Assembly: GCA_002733915.1 (NCBI GenBank)
Contig: NVXN01000006.1
Span: forward strand, 130,408-139,539
Direction: 5' to 3'
Source: Aequorivita sp.
Lineage (GTDB): Bacteria > Bacteroidota > Bacteroidia > Flavobacteriales > Flavobacteriaceae
Length of the DNA: 9,132 nt
The translations under genes were made by a program, and so were the position numbers. A model generated the notes under the pieces. It saw nothing but the letters and a program-made list of their open reading frames with translations. It ran no database searches and was not told the origin of the DNA. Positions 6,987 to 9,132 of the stretch are shown one piece after another (the stretch's first letter is position 1; the number at the start of each line of letters is the position of its first letter).

Positions 6987-8140
6987 GAATTTATTTTTTG
7001 AAAAAAAACCACTGATTTATCATTTTTATCAATTATTTCTGAAATATTTTCACCGACTGTTAAATTTTGTTGTGAATTTGTTAAAATTTCAGCTCCTTTC
7101 GCATTTCTTTCGATATAACCAAATTTAGTCTTCAAATCTCCAATTTCATCAATAAAAGGTTCAAATACAATGGTTTCGTTTTTCAAAATCTCTCGGTATT
7201 GAATTGCCACGGATATAAACTTCTCTTCAGATTCCAACTTTACATTTCTCAAAATGAAATCGTTATAATTTTTAAGATTTTCAGGGATTTTAAAATAAGC
7301 TTCGTGATTACTGATTTCCTTATCAGTTTCAAGTATATTAAACAATGAGAGCAGAGAATAAAAAATATACTTCCGTGTTTTTTCACGCTGATAATCTGTA
7401 TCGCAGTGACCGGCCTCAAATAAAATGGTAGGCACGCCCGCTTTCTGAAAAGTGTCGCCTACACAGGCCTCATTAAAACTATCGTCATATCTGCCAACCT
7501 GCCCAGGTATATAATACTGAAGCAAATGGTTCATTTTCACTATATGTTCCATAGCTAATTTCCGAGAGGGAGTTAAGGTTCGTTTTTTGTCAGCTGCTGG
7601 AGATAAAAATGAAATAGCGGCTGGCTTTCCGTTTTTAAAACCATATATAGACCGTTGATCGTGAAGATTAAGACAAAGCGAAGGCTTTATTTTTTCAAAA
7701 ACATTTCGAAGAATTTGACTCTCCTTCTGTGAAAGCTCCTGAGCATCCCGGTTCAAATCCACTCCATTTGCATTTTCACGCGTGTAAAGTTTTGCTCCGT
7801 CTGGATTCAGCATTGGCAGTATGAAAAAAGAATATGTGTTTAAAAAACTTTCAATTTCAGATTGGAAATCGTCCTTTTGACGAATAAATCGTAAAAAATC
7901 AAAAAGAGCCTTGGTCGTTGTGGATTCATTGCCATGCATTTGTGACCATCCTAAAACAATTTTATTTCCGGTACCGACTTTGATGATTGGAATATCCTGT
8001 CCCATTTCAGAAACTCCTGAAACGGAAATCTCATAGCATGTTTTATACAAATCCAATAATGGATAAATATGCTCCATCGCAATATATCTACCCCTTAAAT
8101 GCGTCTCAAAATTGTTGGAGTACCAATGCTCTATTTCCAT
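6974..8140 (-). CDS. M14 family zinc carboxypeptidase-like metallopeptidase
   Basis: This 388-residue protein has the complete M14 (carboxypeptidase A-type) active site. The zinc ligands are His69 and Glu72 in QMHGNEST and His160 in LNLHDQ. NPDG (112-115) is followed by VDLNRD, whose Asn130-Arg131 pair binds the substrate carboxylate, and Glu242 in PTILFEAGH is the catalytic glutamate. The catalytic domain spans about 20-270; the last 115 residues (YFKIPENLK...KINSLIA) are a smaller, family-specific tail of unknown role. There is no signal peptide, so a cytoplasmic peptidase or amidase acting on short peptides is more likely than a secreted enzyme. The gene is divergent from the XRE regulator across 290 bp filled with operator-like dyads, one of which overlaps its probable -7 element. 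Confidence 0.93.
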   Translation of the reverse strand: MEIEHWYSNNFETHLRGRYIAMEHIYPLLDLYKTCYEISVSGVSEMGQDIPIIKVGTGNKIVLGWSQMHGNESTTTKALFDFLRFIRQKDDFQSEIESFLNTYSFFILPMLNPDGAKLYTRENANGVDLNRDAQELSQKESQILRNVFEKIKPSLCLNLHDQRSIYGFKNGKPAAISFLSPAADKKRTLTPSRKLAMEHIVKMNHLLQYYIPGQVGRYDDSFNEACVGDTFQKAGVPTILFEAGHCDTDYQREKTRKYIFYSLLSLFNILETDKEISNHEAYFKIPENLKNYNDFILRNVKLESEEKFISVAIQYREILKNETIVFEPFIDEIGDLKTKFGYIERNAKGAEILTNSQQNLTVGENISEIIDKNDKSVVFFQKINSLIA

Positions 8141-8152
8141 ACCACTTAATTA

Positions 8153-8168
8153 GTTTACAAAGTTAAAC
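8153..8168. promoter_or_regulatory. Operator-like dyad O1 (degenerate copy)
   Basis: GTTTACAAAGTTAAAC matches 13 of 16 bases of the best dyad at 8177-8192. It lies 12 bp upstream of the peptidase ATG and contains that gene's candidate -7 element, so a bound protein would block transcription. Its centre is 24 bp from that of the next dyad. Confidence 0.5.
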
Positions 8169-8184
8169 AATGACTTGTTTACAA
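8158..8184 (-). promoter_or_regulatory. Candidate promoter for the M14 peptidase gene
   Basis: On the minus strand TAACTTTG (8165-8158) matches TAnnTTTG exactly and sits 17 bp before the ATG at 8140. TTG (8184-8182), inside the perfect dyad, could be the -33 element with a 16-bp spacer, one base shorter than the range I know for Flavobacterium. Both elements overlap operator-like dyads. Confidence 0.45.
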
Positions 8185-8192
8185 TTGTAAAC
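8177..8192. promoter_or_regulatory. Operator-like dyad O2 (perfect 16-bp palindrome)
   Basis: GTTTACAATTGTAAAC is a perfect palindrome and the best of five related sites in this divergent region. The half-site is GTTTACAA. A dimeric HTH regulator is the expected ligand, and the XRE protein encoded 240 bp away is the nearest candidate. Confidence 0.7.
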
Positions 8193-8212
8193 GTGGTAAA
8201 TACGTATATTTG
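8185..8212 (+). promoter_or_regulatory. Candidate rightward promoter between two dyads
   Basis: TTG (8185-8187), then 17 bp, then TATATTTG (8205-8212), fits the flavobacterial consensus TTG-N17-23-TAnnTTTG. The -33 element lies in dyad O2 and the -7 element ends just before dyad O3. Transcription from here would begin near 8219, giving the XRE gene a leader of about 210 nt or producing a short noncoding RNA. Confidence 0.4.
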
Positions 8213-8213
8213 A

Positions 8214-8225
8214 TTACAATTGTAA
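8214..8225. promoter_or_regulatory. Operator-like dyad O3
   Basis: TTACAATTGTAA is a perfect 12-bp palindrome identical to the core of the dyad at 8177-8192. The centres of the two are exactly 35 bp apart, the same spacing as in the pair next to the XRE gene. Confidence 0.6.
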
Positions 8226-8388
8226 CCTTAATTTTGTTTTTTGTTGTTGAATACAGCTCAAAATATTAACGCTCTTGAAAATTTAATTTAAATAATTTGT
8301 TTTCAGTATTTTAAAATGATTTATTTAAAGATAATATTTAACAATTAAATTGTTTTATTATTAATAATTATGATGCGTTAAAGAAATA
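8226..8388. other. AT-rich stretch without a recognisable gene
   Basis: This 163-bp part of the divergent region is very AT-rich. It contains one small dyad (8340-8354, AACAATT-A-AATTGTT) and an ATG at 8316 that opens only a 10-codon frame. I see no ribosome-binding site, riboswitch-like fold or convincing gene. It could be a leader transcript, a bendable spacer between two operator pairs, or empty. Confidence 0.5.
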
Positions 8389-8399
8389 TTTTACATTTG
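8369..8399 (+). promoter_or_regulatory. Candidate promoter proximal to the XRE gene
   Basis: TACATTTG (8392-8399) is an exact TAnnTTTG match, 31 bp before the ATG at 8431. TATG (8369-8372) could be a weak -33 element with a 19-bp spacer. The -7 element is entirely inside dyad O4, so occupancy of that dyad would prevent promoter opening. Confidence 0.45.
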
Positions 8400-8404
8400 T
8401 AAAC
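8389..8404. promoter_or_regulatory. Operator-like dyad O4
   Basis: TTTTACATTTGTAAAC matches the perfect dyad at 8177-8192 at 14 of 16 bases, and its TTTACA/TGTAAA arms pair perfectly. It contains the candidate -7 element of the XRE gene. Confidence 0.6.
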
Positions 8405-8423
8405 GTTATTATACTTGTTAGCT

Positions 8424-8439
8424 TGTTACAATGGTAAAC
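8424..8439. promoter_or_regulatory. Operator-like dyad O5, overlapping the XRE start codon
   Basis: TGTTACAATGGTAAAC matches the best dyad at 13 of 16 bases. Its centre is exactly 35 bp from that of O4. The ATG at 8431 occupies the middle of the dyad and the right half-site lies in codons 2 and 3, so both coding and binding constraints would act on the same bases. Confidence 0.5.
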
Positions 8440-8847
8440 ACATCTGATTTTACAAAAAGACTTGAAAAGATATTGGAATATTTCAATTTATCGGCAGCGG
8501 CATTTGCCGAGGAAATAGATTTTAACCGCTCCACTATTTCACATTTATTGTCCGGTAGAAATAAACCAAGCTTGGAATTTGTGATGAAACTTTGCCAAAA
8601 ATTTCCAGAAGTTGATATGGATTGGTTGCTTTTCGGAAAGGGAAGCTTCCCTACTCTTTCTGAAAAGAATGATGCGAAAACTGTTATTGAAAACAAACAA
8701 ACGATAGAAAAGGAACCTCCTAGTTTATTTTCCGAAGCTTACGTTACTGAAAAGCCTAAAGCTGCAAATTTCAATGAAAATAAAAAGGAAATTGAACGGA
8801 TTGTAATATTTTATAAAGACGGAACTTTTAATACATACCAAAACTGA
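8431..8847 (+). CDS. XRE-family HTH transcriptional regulator
   Basis: This 138-residue protein has an N-terminal Cro/CI-type HTH domain at residues 6-68 (LEKILEYFNLSAAAFAEEIDFNRSTISHLLSGRNKPSLEF in outline, recognition helix about 32-40). WLLFGKGSFP (65-74) closes the domain in the way usual for this group. A low-complexity linker (about 76-118) leads to a short C-terminal motif, IERIVIFYKDGTFNTYQ (121-137), which looks conserved in flavobacterial relatives as I remember them and may be a strand for dimerisation or partner binding. No phage or toxin genes adjoin it, so it is probably a chromosomal housekeeping regulator. Operator-like dyads over its promoter and start codon suggest autoregulation. 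There is no Shine-Dalgarno sequence; the start codon is the first in-frame ATG. Confidence 0.92.
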   Translation: MVNTSDFTKRLEKILEYFNLSAAAFAEEIDFNRSTISHLLSGRNKPSLEFVMKLCQKFPEVDMDWLLFGKGSFPTLSEKNDAKTVIENKQTIEKEPPSLFSEAYVTEKPKAANFNENKKEIERIVIFYKDGTFNTYQN

Positions 8848-8866
8848 ATAGTTTCAGTATTTTTTT
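8843..8866 (+). terminator. Weak rho-independent terminator overlapping the XRE stop codon
   Basis: ACTGAA-TAGT-TTCAGT forms a 6-bp stem with a 4-base loop, followed by A and a run of seven T. The TGA stop (8845-8847) lies in the left arm. The stem has only two G-C pairs, so termination may be partial and could allow some readthrough into the lipoprotein gene. Confidence 0.5.
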
Positions 8867-8890
8867 CGGAAATTCGCAAAAAAAATAAAT

Positions 8891-9132
8891 ATGCGGTTTA
8901 TTTTAGCTTTATGCACTCTTTTTTTATTAATAGGTTGTTATGAGTCTGAGCGGAATTGTGCAGATTTTAAAACGGGAACATTTGAATTTGAAGCCCTTTC
9001 CGGCACTGAAGTATTCAAAACCACCATAGTGCGGAATGATTCTATAGAGATTGATTATTTTCAAGGGAAAAAAGATTCTTCTTCCATTCATTGGATAAAC
9101 GATTGTGAGTACGTTTTAAAAAAAATAAACCC
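8891..9132 (+). CDS. Putative lipoprotein, 3' end outside the window
   Basis: ATG at 8891 opens 80 complete codons to the window edge. The N-terminus MRFILALCTLFLLIGC is a lipoprotein signal peptide with lipobox LIGC, so Cys16 would be lipidated after cleavage; the mature protein begins CYESERNC. The following residues (ADFKTGTFEFEA..., VRNDSIEIDYFQGKKDSS, HWINDCEYVLKKINP) look like a beta-rich small domain; Cys23 and Cys72 could form a disulfide. Similar flavobacterial lipoproteins exist, and I recall some carrying a DNA topoisomerase IV label that this sequence does not support. Function is unknown. It starts 43 bp after the XRE stop, behind a weak terminator. The run of A before the ATG offers no clear Shine-Dalgarno site. 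Confidence 0.85.
   Translation, partial: MRFILALCTLFLLIGCYESERNCADFKTGTFEFEALSGTEVFKTTIVRNDSIEIDYFQGKKDSSSIHWINDCEYVLKKIN

Noticed and set aside
8316..8348. A 10-codon ORF in the divergent region
   Set aside because: It has no ribosome-binding site, is in extremely AT-rich DNA and has no recognisable leader-peptide character.
8177..8439. A 51-bp direct duplication (8177-8227 and 8389-8439)
   Set aside because: Base-by-base comparison shows matches mainly inside the dyads and the next two bases; the spacers differ at most positions, so I treat them as separate binding sites with equal spacing.
8153..8439. A CRISPR-like or satellite repeat array
   Set aside because: Repeats are short palindromes at unequal distances (24, 35, 177, 35 bp) without unique spacers of constant length.

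Overview
The window looks like chromosomal DNA of a Flavobacteriaceae bacterium (phylum Bacteroidota). The grounds are AT-rich intergenic DNA, starts with little or no Shine-Dalgarno sequence, several matches to the Bacteroidota -7 promoter element TAnnTTTG, and protein sequences resembling flavobacterial versions of each family. A genus such as Aequorivita is possible but is only an impression. I see no transposase, phage gene, tRNA, rRNA or CRISPR array. The window holds twelve genes, two of them cut by its edges, and it is densely coded.

Left part (1-4190): the 3' part of an alanine dehydrogenase-family gene (ald) is followed by a small membrane-anchored protein. A convergent proline dehydrogenase gene comes next, then aroB (3-dehydroquinate synthase), divergent from it across 71 bp. 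A very acidic 97-residue protein follows, closed by a strong bidirectional terminator at 4202-4233.

Middle part (4255-8140), all on the minus strand and read right to left: an M14 zinc carboxypeptidase-like gene, an Lrp/AsnC regulator, a hairpin terminator, a DinB-like metal-binding protein abutting a YihY/BrkB membrane protein (TAA directly followed by ATG), and a PfpI/DJ-1 protein. ald, proline dehydrogenase, the peptidase and Lrp would together fit amino-acid and peptide catabolism, but that link is inferred.

Right part (8141-9132): a 290-bp AT-rich divergent region separates the peptidase gene from a small XRE-type HTH regulator, which is followed by a weak terminator and the start of a lipoprotein gene. 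The divergent region is the most interesting part of the window. It carries five copies of an operator-like dyad, best copy GTTTACAATTGTAAAC (a perfect 16-bp palindrome). Four copies form two pairs, each with exactly 35 bp between centres, one pair nearer each gene. Several TAnnTTTG elements lie inside or between the dyads, and the last dyad overlaps the regulator's ATG. The simplest reading is an XRE repressor controlling itself and the divergent peptidase, and possibly lrp behind it. A second notable point is that the ald product has Glu and Gln where characterised alanine dehydrogenases have their active-site Lys and His.
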